DNA of 64,000 bases from Pogona vitticeps (Eukaryota > Chordata > Lepidosauria > Squamata > Agamidae). The DNA is taken from contig NC_135787.1 in assembly GCF_051106095.1 (NCBI RefSeq), positions 171,577,001-171,641,000 on the forward strand, written 5' to 3'. The notes under the pieces were generated by a model. The model was not told the origin of the DNA. It did no database searches and saw nothing but the letters and a program-made list of their open reading frames with translations. A program made the translations under genes and the position numbers. This document shows positions 44,557 through 55,019 of this stretch, in pieces. Numbering within the stretch: the first letter of the stretch is position 1; the number at the start of each line of letters is the position of its first letter.

Positions 44557-46015
44557 GAATGTGCCAGCATTTCTCTTTTGTTTTCTATAGGCACCTTATC
44601 TTTCCACCCCATCCCATGATATATCAGAGGCAGGTAGATGCTTTCCACACTGTGAAATAAACACTTGCTGAATCTGGCTGATGCAAATAGGGAATTACAC
44701 TTCAGTGGACTGCTGAAGAATTTGCCAAAATTTGCAGATTTCATACTTGGATGGATGCGAAGCAATATTTTTTTTTTTTTCACCTCAATGCAAGGAAAGC
44801 AAACTACAGATTTTCTTATCTTGAAGTTATATGTGAGCCTCTATCCATTACTATCGTTACTGGTAATGGATACTCAGCAATTAGGACACTAGACATAATT
44901 AATTAGTTAACTAAAAACAACACAGGATAGAAGAATGTATCTCCCTTGGTGTCTGAAAAAGGATTAGCACAGGTAGATGTTAGCATGAATACAGGGAAAG
45001 ACATAGAGAAGACTAAGACAGGGCATGGAGAATATGGCTGTGAGCCATATTCAAGCCACCCAGCCCATGGAAAGCCCCATGGAATGCCTCCCATACCCTG
45101 ATGTCTCCGTTTTTGGAGAAGATTCTATGCCTATCCCTTGTGTCTCTTGCTGTAAACCATGCATTCAAAGTGCCTTGTGTGCACTGAAACTATTTATCGT
45201 GAGAAGACTCCTGCATCCCTCACCAGTCCTTGAAGGCTGAGGGGTATATAGAGCTGGTTTCCCCAAGTGCTACCAGTACTGGAAAAACCTTGAAGAGGTG
45301 ATTCCTTTAGAAGCTGCACAGAGGCTACTCTGACTCTGTGCAGACTGACGTGTGAGTAGGTGGGGTGGTTACGGGTGTGTAGACAATCTTGTCACAGGCA
45401 GAGATGTCTCAGTGCTTGTTTTCCATAGTACACTACACCACCAGAGATCGGTAAAAGAGTCTCTGACTCGTCCTGAATGGTGTTGCCAAGATGCACCCTA
45501 CAGTTTTGCATTGCCTTCCCCTAAATTTCAAAAAATAAAAATAAAAAAAATCAGTTTGTTTTATTGATGTTTCCCAGAAATGTCACTAGGTGTCAGTAAA
45601 CACATACTCTGGGTAGGTAAACTCAGAATAAATAGGAAATGAATCAATAGAAAAAGTATTTACTACTGTCTCGAGCCTTGTTGTTGTTGTTTCCAAGGCT
45701 AGGCACCAGCTAGAGGAAAAGGCTGGCCATTGCTATGCCAACCCTAAAGGGCTTGAACATTTGCCTCTAGCAGGTACCCGTGGGTGCAATGGTGACCTTC
45801 TTGTTCAATAGGCGTCTGTTGAAGCTCCATGCCTACCAATTTTACATCCTTTTCAGGGTTCTTCTTGTTGTAGAAACCAATCTTTATACTGTTCATACCT
45901 CCATTTAACCCTCCCTTTCTTCCAGTTTTCCCCTGGAGCACCATCAGCTGTACCACCCGTGAGAGCAAGCTAAAAACAGGGCAACCTAAAAATAGCAATC
46001 ATAAAAATAATCTTT

Positions 46016-46229
46016 TCTCCCTGGAAAAGACCCTGATGTTAGGAAAGTGTGAAAACAAGAGGAGAAGGGGACGACAGAGGACGAGACGGCTGGACAGTGT
46101 CATCAAAGCGACCAACATGAATTTGACCCAACTCCAGGAGGCAGTGGAAGACAGGGGGGCCTGGTGTGCTCTGGTCCATGGGGTCACGAAGAGTCGGACA
46201 CGGCTAAACGACTAAACAACAACAACAAA
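46016..46229 (+). mobile_element. BovB (RTE) LINE 3' fragment, copy 4
   Basis: Reads SLEKTLMLGKCENKRRRGRQ, RTRRLDSVIKATNMNLTQLQ, then HGVTKSRTRLND and a CTAAACGACTAAACAACAAC tail. It is 5'-truncated at nearly the same place as copy 2, with no clear target duplication. Confidence 0.93.
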
Positions 46230-46475
46230 ATTAACAACTGTCAGCCGTAGGAAGCCTTATTTGTAATTACTTTGCCATTGCTTTCCCTAGCGGGGAAAGA
46301 GCAGCAATTACCTGGATCTATAAATATAAATATATGTTTGTGGCATATATGTGGATATGAGTGATTTAACAACAGATTAGTTTCCATTCATGGGAGAAAA
46401 AAAGAGTATATGGGTCTTGCTGTTCCTCTCATACCAGACTTGGAATATTATCATGACTGTTTTGTATATGGTAGT

Positions 46476-46722
46476 TCTATTTATTTATTGTTTTCACTTA
46501 CATACCACCCCATAGTGCTAGAGTACTCTCTGGGCAATTCACAGCATAATTATGCAAGCAACACTTTGCCCCCCAGCAAGCTGGGCACTCAATTTACCAA
46601 ACTCAGAAGAATGGAAGACTGAGTCAACCTTTAGCCAGCTACCTGAGCCCTTTAGAACTGAACTCAGGACATGAGCAGAGGCTTGACTGTAGTACTGCCG
46701 TTTAACCACTGTGCCACAGGGC
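46476..46722 (-). mobile_element. tRNA-derived SINE, GTGGCACAGTGGTTAAA family, full length
   Basis: The minus strand reads GCCCTGTGGCACAGTGGTTA (A box), GTCCTGAGTTCAGTTCTAAA (B box region), GGCTAAAGGTTGACTCAGTC, CATAATTATGCTGTGAATTG and CACTATGGGGTGGTATGTAA with an AATAAAT tail. Other copies are at 61303-61512 (-) and 62067-62289 (+). The 3' end is L2-like, so L2 probably mobilised it. Confidence 0.88.
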
Positions 46723-47689
46723 TTACTATACAAGGATGTTGTGTTGCATCTAAACCAGCCATCAAGGTTCATCAGCCAAGAAGATCTTTTCCTTCTTACA
46801 CTTCTTTTCCCATGGATTTTACCCAGAATGATCAACCATCTATACTTTTTGTTTCTCATTAGATGACCAAAGTATTCCAGGTTCCTTCTTCTTAGAAGTT
46901 TTATTATTGTCAATTCATGGTTACACTTCAAAAGAAATAAAATTACTTTTCACTTAAGTTGCAAGTGTAGTGCAATTACACTTTTGTTACTAGAAAAAAA
47001 CTGAATTAATTACTAATACTAGTTATTAGTAACTTTTTACTTCTATGTTTTATGAAATACCTAGCAGCAATAACAGGGGAAAGGGTGGAACATCAGAAAC
47101 ATCTGAACAAAACTAGACCTGGATGCCTCTCTGTGTGCCTATTATCAGCTTCTAGGAAAAAGGCAGAATACATCATTAAGAGTTCCCAAGCATTGGAAAG
47201 TGTTACTAGTCTTCTTTAGGTATTGCAATTGAACCTGCACATGAAACAAGAAATATTTAATTATGCAACTTTACTTGTCCTTATTGCAGCTGTAAAGTTT
47301 TTGCTTACGCTAACCAGGCTCTTAGCATATCTGGTTGCCACATTGTGGCATCAAGTCTGAAATACATTATATTCTGGTGGCATCATTTACCACGGAAAAC
47401 AATATGCTAATTAAGTTACACTTACAACTTCTTACTTGTCAGGTATGAAGAGCCAGAAATAGAAAGAAGTTAGGATAATGACAACAGTGATTCACATCAT
47501 TTGTTTTGGCCAGCTTTATGACAGGCTGTATATCCAGGAGTATGGAATGTATCTAGAAATACTTTGCCCTTCAAAGTGGAGGGATCAAACTACTTTTACC
47601 CCGCAGGCCAGGTGGAAACAAGGCCATAGCTAGAGAAAACATGGCACAAATGTATCTCTTAGCCAAGGATTCTAAAACAATATTTTTAT

Positions 47690-47860
47690 CTATTTATTAA
47701 AAATATTTTTACCCTGCCTTTCTCCTTTAAAAAGGACCAGAGGGGGCTTGCATCTTTGAAAGACAATATTTAAAGCTAAGAACAATTAGTCTAAAGAGGC
47801 AGCTTACATCATTAAAAGACAATGTTAGAGCTAAAACAATAAGTATGCAAATACTAAAAT
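47690..47860 (-). mobile_element. L2-type LINE 3' region with an internal duplication
   Basis: TTTACCCTGCCTTTCTCCTT and GGACCAGAGGGGGCTTGCAT match the start of the 21199 and 61587 copies. The phrase GCTTGCATCTTTGAAAGACAATATTTAAAGCTAAGAACAAT is followed at 47800 by a second version, GCTTACATCATTAAAAGACAATGTTAGAGCTAAAACAAT. This indicates a ~65-bp tandem duplication. Confidence 0.65.
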
Positions 47861-48361
47861 GGAACAACACAGATATGGTAAATGCAAGTAGTAGTAATGA
47901 CCCAATCAGAGCACCAATGCATAACAATCCAGTAGTAATGGTAGATCAAAAAAGAGGAGGGAGAGAAGAAAAAAAATATAAACTATTTTGACTGGGTGAA
48001 TTTTCTACATAAATGTTTGTAGCAATAGAATTGCTAATATCCTGCTGCCACCTGGTGGCAATATAATTGATTTTTCCTTCGCAAAACTATGCTCCAATAA
48101 TGGTTGAAATAAGAAAAAATGGGGGTCAGATTGAGATGATTCTGACTTGACAACACATAACAGCAACAACAGCAACAATAAAAACACAATAAATGCTTCA
48201 TCTCAATAGCCATGGTGGTAGGGAAAATGCTTTTCCACAAAGAGTTACAAAAATATACATATGTGTGTACTCATGACATAAGTGGGTACTCACACCCATT
48301 TATGGGGAAACAGGCAAAGTAATGGAAGAAAATGGCCCTTCCTGTCTTTATTAACAAAAGC

Positions 48362-48510
48362 TAGAGTAGTGTGGTGGATGGTGTTTGACCAAGACTCAGG
48401 TGACCTTGGTTCAAACCCCAACTTTGGGTGGTAATGGTAAACCACTCCTTAAATATCTCATTTAACTTGAAAGCCCTACTAGGTCAGAAATGACTTGATG
48501 GCACTTTACA
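48362..48510 (+). mobile_element. tRNA-derived SINE fragment
   Basis: GTGTGGTGGATGGTGTTTGACC and CCTTGGTTCAAACCCC (B box) are followed by GGTAATGGTAAACCACTCCTT and AGAAATGACTTGATGGCAC. The head resembles the 39718 family and the 3' end the 44139 family. Confidence 0.6.
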
Positions 48511-49082
48511 TTATAGGCACTGAAACACGACAGGGAAGGCATGAATAAGACAACATACAGAGAGAAGGAGGTTGGCCTTACAGCAACAGTGGCAAGGTCT
48601 GGAAGTTGGAGGCCAAACTCAAGACCCCAGCCTCCGCCCTCAAGCTGTGCCAGGCCCAATAATAGCTAGAAACAATCTTTTTAATATATATTTCCTTTTG
48701 GAGCTATTGGGGCATTTTTCAGGAACTTTCTCACTGCCCTGAAGCAAAAAAACCACAATTCCCAGAGGTGATAAGGTGTGGCTCATGGACTGAATATGAA
48801 GCCCCTCCCTCCACAGACAATAAAGACCAAGAAGCAAGAGACAGGACGTAAAGCAAGGACAGATAAACAACAGATTGGGATCTACTAGTCTCCAGTTTGC
48901 AATAGACTGATTAAGAAGGATTTCAGACTCCCAGTCAAGCTCATATATAAGGCAAAATATAAATGAAGAAATTAAAGAATTAACTGACTGGCTAATGTCT
49001 CTCTTTCTGAAACATTCTTAAGGAACTGACTTTGCTTAAGAATACAGTTTAACATACAGTAAGTCACCCTGTCTTTTTTCTC

Positions 49083-49177
<95 letters not shown>

Positions 49178-49179
49178 TA
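49083..49179. repeat. (TTTA)n microsatellite, about 24 units
   Basis: Pure TTTA array joined directly to TATACCGCCCATCTAGAAG, the reverse-complemented end of an L2-type retroposon (49180 to about 49215). The retroposon's A-rich tail is the likely source. Confidence 0.97.
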
Positions 49180-49277
49180 TACCGCCCATCTAGAAGCAGT
49201 TTGCCCAGCTTCTGCTGCTGCTCAGCATTGGCAACTGTGTGGAGCAAGATACAAACATGATTAATACTATGTCCACT

Positions 49278-49341
49278 GGCGTGCTCTGATCCATGGGGTC
49301 CCAAACAGTCGGACACAACTTAACGACTAAACAACAACAAA
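49278..49341 (+). mobile_element. BovB LINE, 64-bp 3' stub, copy 5
   Basis: GGCGTGCTCTGATCCATGGG, AGTCGGACACAACTTAACGA and CTAAACAACAACA are the extreme 3' end of BovB. Near-identical flanks ATGTCCACT (49269-49277) and ATGTCCTCT (49342-49350) look like a 9-bp target duplication with one mismatch. This is a very short but complete insertion. Confidence 0.85.
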
Positions 49342-49579
49342 ATGTCCTCTGAAGATTGCCACCTGATATGAAACACCTGATCTGTGGTCACCACTTGATG
49401 CTACATTCTTCAAGGGGTGAGTATAGTGTTTAGGTAGAGACAAAACCACATGGGCCTCTAAAAGTAATTATCAGTTTCCCTTGAGGTCTCATGTGATGCA
49501 GCCGGTGGTCCTTCACACTGTCTAAGCATTGCTTTCCTCACTGATACACTGTCTCCTAATGCTCCTCCTCTGTAAAGCC

Positions 49580-49900
49580 TTCTGCACTATTGCCTCAGTT
49601 AGAACAGGCTTTTGTTTGCAATTTCCCCAGATGAGAGAATCTCTTAAGAACAAAGGAAGGGAGCAAGCTGGAGCTGCTAGATGGATCTAGTCTATGGCTA
49701 AGACCACCCTTTGATTGACAGCATGCCCTGTCATCAGCTGTAGGCCCCATGGATGTGTTCTTGTTTCAGTCAGCTGTCTTTGTTTTCTCCCTCATTAACG
49801 CTGATGAAAGGCAAAGGACTCCAGCAAACACACTGCATTCCATAACATGCCATCTGCAGTTCCTCAGTCCTAAGGTTTGCAACAGACTTTTCCAAATTCA
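49580..49900. other. Candidate conserved non-coding element
   Basis: Unique block with TCF-like and TALE-like cores (CCCTTTGATTGACAGCATG), CAGTCAGCTGTCTTTG and CTCATTAACGCTGATGAAAG. No repeat identity or coding frame. Inferred from appearance only. Confidence 0.25.
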
Positions 49901-50236
49901 GGGCTGTGCAGTTAAACCTTAACAATACCAAAAGTCTGTTCAGCTGCAATTGAATTTCTTATTCCTTTTACCCAAATTCATTAGTTCCCAGCATTCCAAA
50001 GCAAAAAGCTGTAAGAAATGTTGCACATTCTGAGAGTGTATCAACACAATGCATTTATAGTAGTTTGGGATATGTGGTTTGATACTGGACTTGAAATTGT
50101 CTGCTAGAGACAAAGAATGACTTCCCTGGGACTGCAGCATAGATTTCAAAATCTTTCACCAAAACTACAAACCCCAAGATTCCACTGGATTGAACTAGGA
50201 CGGTGAGAGAGGTATCAAGCTGCCATAAGTCTATAG

Positions 50237-50709
50237 CAGTGGATCCCAACCTTTTTCAAGTCATGACCCCCTTTTATAATAGCCAAGTAACACAGCCACC
50301 CACCACACTTGCATAAAAAGGCATTTTAATGTGGTAAAGTCATCCCTTCTCAGAAAATAGAGGCTTCTTTCTCCATCAAAGGGCCTGTTTCTCATACATA
50401 TGCATATACCGTATTTTTCGCTCCATAAGACACACCAATTTTTTAGGAAAAGAAAGCAGGAAAATATAATCTGTTTTCTTCGCTCCATAAGACGCACAGA
50501 CTTTCCACCACCCCTGTTTTGTGGGGGAAAAGTGTGTCTTATGTTGCGAAAAATACGGTATATACAAAGTAACTTGAATATCCCACTCTGAAGGATCAAG
50601 TAAGAAATTATTTATCAAGGGCTACAATACATATAAGGTGACTCAAGACCCACCAGAAAACACTTTGCAGCCCCCTTGGGGGTCATAACCCCCAGACTGG
50701 GAAACATTG
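50237..50709. mobile_element. hAT-type MITE, CAGTGG...CATGACCCCC family, carrying a nested MITE
   Basis: Ends CAGTGGATCCCAACCTTTTT, TCATGACCCCC and GGGGGTCATAACCCCCAGACTGGGAAACATTG form inverted repeats. Flanks GTCTATAG (50229-50236) and GTCTATAC (50710-50717) are an 8-bp target duplication with one mismatch. The interior is interrupted by the 150-bp TA-flanked MITE at 50409-50558, which is therefore younger. Confidence 0.82.
50409..50558. mobile_element. TA-flanked MITE, CCGTATTTTTCGC family
   Basis: Terminal repeats CCGTATTTTTCGCTCCATAA and TTGCGAAAAATACGG are flanked by TA (50407-50408, 50559-50560). An inner second copy of TTCGCTCCATAAGACGCAC (about 50479) shows internal repetition. It sits inside the hAT-type MITE 50237-50709. 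Confidence 0.85.
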
Positions 50710-50717
50710 GTCTATAC

Positions 50718-50855
50718 CAGTGGTTCTTAACCTTGGGTTACTCTGGTGTTTTTGAACTGCAACTCCCAGAAACCCCAGCCAGCATAGCTGGTGGTGAAGG
50801 CTTCTGGGAGTTGCAGTCCAAAAATACCTGAGTAACCCAAGGTTAAGAACCACTG
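50718..50855. mobile_element. hAT-type MITE, CAGTGGTTC family, near-perfect hairpin
   Basis: 138 bp. Left arm CAGTGGTTCTTAACCTTGGG, TTTGAACTGCAACTCCCAGA; right arm TCTGGGAGTTGCAGTCCAAA, CCCAAGGTTAAGAACCACTG. Exact 8-bp target duplication GTCTATAC on both sides (50710-50717, 50856-50863). The almost unbroken pairing indicates a fairly young insertion. Confidence 0.95.
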
Positions 50856-50999
50856 GTCTATACTGTAGACATACTCTGGGGAGCAACATTAATAGCATAG
50901 ATTGAGGGTGCTTCCAGCAGAAAGCTTTTAGTGCCACCGCTTGAAAGATGTTCTGCGGTATCAGACCTTCTGACACCCCCTAATATATTTTTGGTGTTG

Positions 51000-52800
51000 T
51001 TTCCAAACAAGGATTTATTGTGAAATTGTCATGGCCTGTTCAATCACATTTTCATGATCGGGTTCAAACAGCATCATCATATGTAAATAATTCTCTTCCC
51101 ATTGTTTTCCCAATAATTATCATGACTTTAGATTTCACATACGAAGGCTGGCATCCTGTTGCCTAAACATGGAGCAGAAAGAAAATCTCACACCTGTCCT
51201 CTCCACTCCAGTAGGCTCTCCATTATGGTACTAATCTTGCAACCAGCGTGATAACTGGCACACAACAGGGAATTTGCTTACTATTCTCCTTTTGGAATAC
51301 TAGCCCTTATCTGTTATGGAAAGAAAGATAGCAATGCATTTTTTTCAAAAGTAAGAACTGATTATTTATTGCAAAATTTCCTCTTTTTTTAACTGCTCAT
51401 TGTGAAATTTATGCCATACAGTCATCTCTAGTCTTGTAACTGAAGTTCCTTCCTCTACAGGGGTATTATCATTTTTGCTTAATATTTGTTTGATCCTAAG
51501 GTAGGGATATAAGTGTATGCAATGCATTTGGGCAATCTACCTCTGACCCTTTGAACTGGCATTAGCAGTCACAGAATTCATTGCTTCCTTGACAACTTTA
51601 CATCATGGAACAACCTGGCATCCAGAACACTTTGTCTTGAACACTAGCAATTTTTTTAACGTGCAAATGAACTTCATTATTTTGAAGACAGGCTTCCCCC
51701 ACCCCTCAAAGCAGTGGTCCTCTTGGTGGCCTGATGGTATGATCTCCATTCCAAATCATTTCTTCCTTACAGCAATAAGATTCTGGTAATAGTTTTAAAG
51801 GTGTGATGCTGGAGGATACATTTTTTGAACAAGACTACCTAGATAGGGAAAGGGCAGTCTTTCCTACACTTATTTTAAAATGGGGAGGGGGGCTACTTTC
51901 GGTCAAACTAGATACGTTTATCATATTTGTTGCAGATGTGCTCCCTCAAGTAGTAAATGACATCTGTTTGTCACAGCATGTGGTTTCCCTTAGGTAGATG
52001 CCTTCCATTTTAGCATGCTTTTTTTCCTCATTAGTCTTTGGGAAATACACATCGGCTTGATTCTTGAGAGACACATTTCTGAAGATATCCCATTGGGGGA
52101 GGAAAATTAGTTATCACAGGAAATATGCATTCCCCGTAACTAACGTCTACAGTAGTTTGTTTCTCTAACTACAGGTTTCTCCCAGTTTGGGAAGTAGAGG
52201 TGGATAGGAAGAAATACAACAAGAACAATTCAAACTACAGACAAGGTAGCAGAGAATACAGGGGTATTCAATCAGTCTCTGTTAGAAAGTGGGAATTTTT
52301 ATTCACAAAAAAAACATACCATAGTGCCTCCAAGAACATAAGGAAAAAAGGAGGAGAAAGAGAGAGGGGAGGAGCTGTCCCTTGCCTACCCAGTTATATT
52401 CTGTTCCTACTTTGTGCAAGATATATTGCACAAAAGAGTACAAATAAACAGAAAGAGCACAAATCTGTGGAAAGTCAATTCCAGTTTTGATTGTAGCTTA
52501 CAATATACTAGGGCACACCCACCAAATCAGTAGGATTTATGCAAGAGTTGATCTAGGTAGTCTCTGTCATCCAGTAGGTTAGCTATCGTTGGAAAAAAAA
52601 TTAGATTTAGCCCTTTGTCTGGATGCAAGCTTAGAAACAGAGACCAAGAAATTAATATATCAGCAGCCAATCTATTAAGAAACCAGAAGTGCAGTTGTAC
52701 AGTTATGCAGAATTCTTCTTCAGCCTGTAGTGGAAATTGTTAGCAGTGTTCAGCAAAGCAAGTATAAAAATGTGTCATTACTACAAAATAAAATTGTGTG
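51000..52800. other. No gene recognised
   Basis: Unique AT-rich sequence. The 96-codon frame at 52200-52490 is lysine/serine-rich with no motif. No repeat family recognised. Confidence 0.45.
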
Positions 52801-52804
52801 CAAT

Positions 52805-53064
52805 TATGTTGAATTGGCCTTCTGGTGACTCTTCCAGGGTTTTCCAGGCATAAAGCATTCAGATGTGGCTTGCCAGGCTGTCATCCTGGTGACAGCAGTC
52901 TGGGACCCGGCAAGTCACTCAAGGCTGTATAAGGTAGCAGGGCTCATAACGCCAGCAGTCCGTATACTCCAACCATTCTCCACTGGCCAATCTTCCCAGG
53001 AAACACAGTGGGGATTCCAGCCCCTGCTCCACAGCCAGGTGCTCCAACCCACTGAACTACTACA
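52805..53064 (-). mobile_element. tRNA-derived SINE, full length
   Basis: The minus strand starts at the tRNA-like head (GTAGTTCAGTGGGTTGGAGCACCTGGCTG, with CAGGGGCTGGAATCCCCACT as the B-box region) and ends GGAAAACCCTGGAAGAGTCACC...CCAATTCAAC. It abuts the MITE at 53067. Confidence 0.75.
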
Positions 53065-53066
53065 TA

Positions 53067-53453
53067 CCGTATTCTTACCTGTATAAGATGCTATTTTTGT
53101 CTAAAATAGACTAAAAACTGAGGGTCATCTTATACACAGAAGTAGGCTTAGGAGAGAACAAAATGGCCCATACCTTGCCTCTGCCAACAGACTTAGCTGC
53201 CTCCAATCACAAGCCTTAGGTATCAATCACGAGCCTTAGGATTGACATCAGCGGATGCTGAACAAACCAATTGGAACACACCTCATTGGAGGTGGAGCAT
53301 GTAGGCAGTGCTCAGATGCAACAGGGATGCATTCTGAGCCCAGAGAATACTCAAAAGCTAAGATTTCTTAATTTTGGTTAGAAAAGTGGGGGGCATCTTA
53401 TACATGGGGGCTTCTTATACATGGGGGGTTCTTATACATGAAAAAATACATGG
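53067..53453. mobile_element. MITE, 'GTATAAGATG' family, copy 2
   Basis: The left end CCGTATTCTTACCTGTATAA follows TA. The right end ...TTATACATGAAAAAATACATGG is its diverged inverted partner. The interior shares GGAGAGAACAAAATGGCCCA and CCAATTGGAACACACCTCAT with 14493-14906. The right side has a short tandem of CTTATACATGGGGG. Confidence 0.75.
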
Positions 53454-53719
53454 CATAATGGCATACAGAGGCAGATTTAGAAAAAAAAACTATCATTCAA
53501 AGGGGAATACAACACTTTTTGCCATAATGAGGAAGAATTCAACCGGATAGTCTGCATGTTATTTTAGTCTTGCTATTGTCCAGATATTCATAATTTACAA
53601 CAAGTAATTTATGGCCCTGGTGAATTTTGGTAAATTCCTATTTAAAAACAATTAGGAGTACAAAACTGAAAGTTCTAAATCATTTCTAGCCCTCAATTAA
53701 GCATCCACTGGAGAATAAC

Positions 53720-54245
53720 CTTCTTTGTTATGGACGATGAAGTTCAGCAAAAGACCCCATGCTTTGCAGGTTTTCAGTCCAATGATCAATACATGGTGTG
53801 ACATTTGCCCCGTGGCCCCTGCTTGTTTCACCAAACACAGACCTCACGAAGGTATCCCAACACAACCTTTAACACGCTGCCACCAGTTGATCTCTTTATC
53901 AACCTATATTTCCTATGAAAAAAAGAGGTCCATTCAGTACTCAACTTTTAAACAGAAACAGGATTATTGATTACACGTTGTTTCAGGAATAATTCCTAAG
54001 CACATTCTTAAAGTTACACAGATCTTCTGTATTTTACTTTAACCTCTTCTGTCTTAATTAATACAGGTCACACTCTGACTAATCACTCCTTAAACACTCT
54101 CTCTGCCTCAAACCCTAAAAAACGTTCTTCTCTGTCTCTGACTGAACTGACTAGACTCTGACTCACCCCTCCCTTCTAGTTTCTCTGACTCCGCCTCCCA
54201 ACAGCTCTCATTGGTGCACGCAAATACACTGCTGAATATTCATAC
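53720..54245. repeat. Unclassified repeat candidate, possibly an old LTR-type fossil
   Basis: Texture (TTAAAGTTACACAGATCTTC, runs of CTCTGACT words, CCGCCTCCCAACAGCTCTCATTGGTG on the + strand, giving a CCAAT-box-like motif on the minus strand) is reminiscent of solitary LTR sequences in squamates. No partner copy, primer-binding site or coding part is visible, so both class and borders are uncertain. It looks degraded. Confidence 0.25.
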
Positions 54246-54317
54246 CAGGGGTAAAAGCGGAAAAGCATCAGCAAATCTTGAAACCCAGGAAAGCAGCTGT
54301 CAGGCATTGCTGGTGAT

Positions 54318-54375
54318 ACTAAGCTGGAAGGTCCAAAAGTCTGGTTCTGTATAAGGCAGCATTCGATATCGCTAT
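54318..54375 (+). mobile_element. SINE 3' fragment, GTGGCAGAG family
   Basis: AGCTGGAAGGTCCAAAAGTCTGG...TATAAGGCAGCATTCGATAT corresponds to the end that follows the body of the SINE at 8448-8595. Confidence 0.5.
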
Positions 54376-54847
54376 GTTCCGAGGGTAAAAGGTCCTATCA
54401 GGCTGGCTTGCAAACAGCAACAACAACACTCTGATCAGCTTGGAGCCCTTAGGAATGGCCATTTTATTGTCTCACAGTGACCCTATTGTGGTATCATGTC
54501 CAGCCATTAGAGAAAAATTAAATCGTAGCTCCCAGAACATAATACTCAGGTTTGATAGCAGGAAAACAGTTTTGAAGGACAGGCAAGGAACAGGGTAAGC
54601 ATCCACCAAGGGCTTTCCAAGGGAACTGGGGCTCAGCAGAGAGCTTCCGAAGATCACCACATATGAACTCTGGCTTCCAAAACTCTGTAAAATCTTCATG
54701 CCTCCCAAAGTTGCCCATCATAGCTATGCCCCAACCAAGTATTCTCTCTATCTTTCACATTCAGAGCTTGGAATTTGGAATAAAGACTCCAGGAGACCAG
54801 CCATTCTATTATCGGGAATTCTAGAAGCTATAGTTTGTTTGATTTTA

Positions 54848-54898
54848 TTTGTTTGTTTGTTTGTTTGTTTGTTTGTTTGTTTGTTTGTTTGTTTGTTT
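54848..54898. repeat. (GTTT)n microsatellite
   Basis: About 12 uninterrupted units after TTTGATTTTATTT. No retroposon end was recognised beside it. Confidence 0.95.
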
Positions 54899-55019
54899 AA
54901 AGGACTTTATCCAAGCTTTGTAGACAATGCATCAAAGACCTCAAGAAAATCCATCCATTTGTACACCAGCATTTATCGCCACATAGGAGGGGGAAGCAGG
55001 ACATAGAATGGTAGATGTT

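Noticed and set aside
46922-47046. AAAGTAACTTTT-like inverted words (ATTACTTTTCAC...GTAACTTTTTAC) suggesting another MITE
   Set aside because: Arms too short and AT-rich to separate from chance.
49083-49179. Regular short repeats as a possible CRISPR array
   Set aside because: A pure 4-bp tandem repeat without spacers, in a vertebrate genome.
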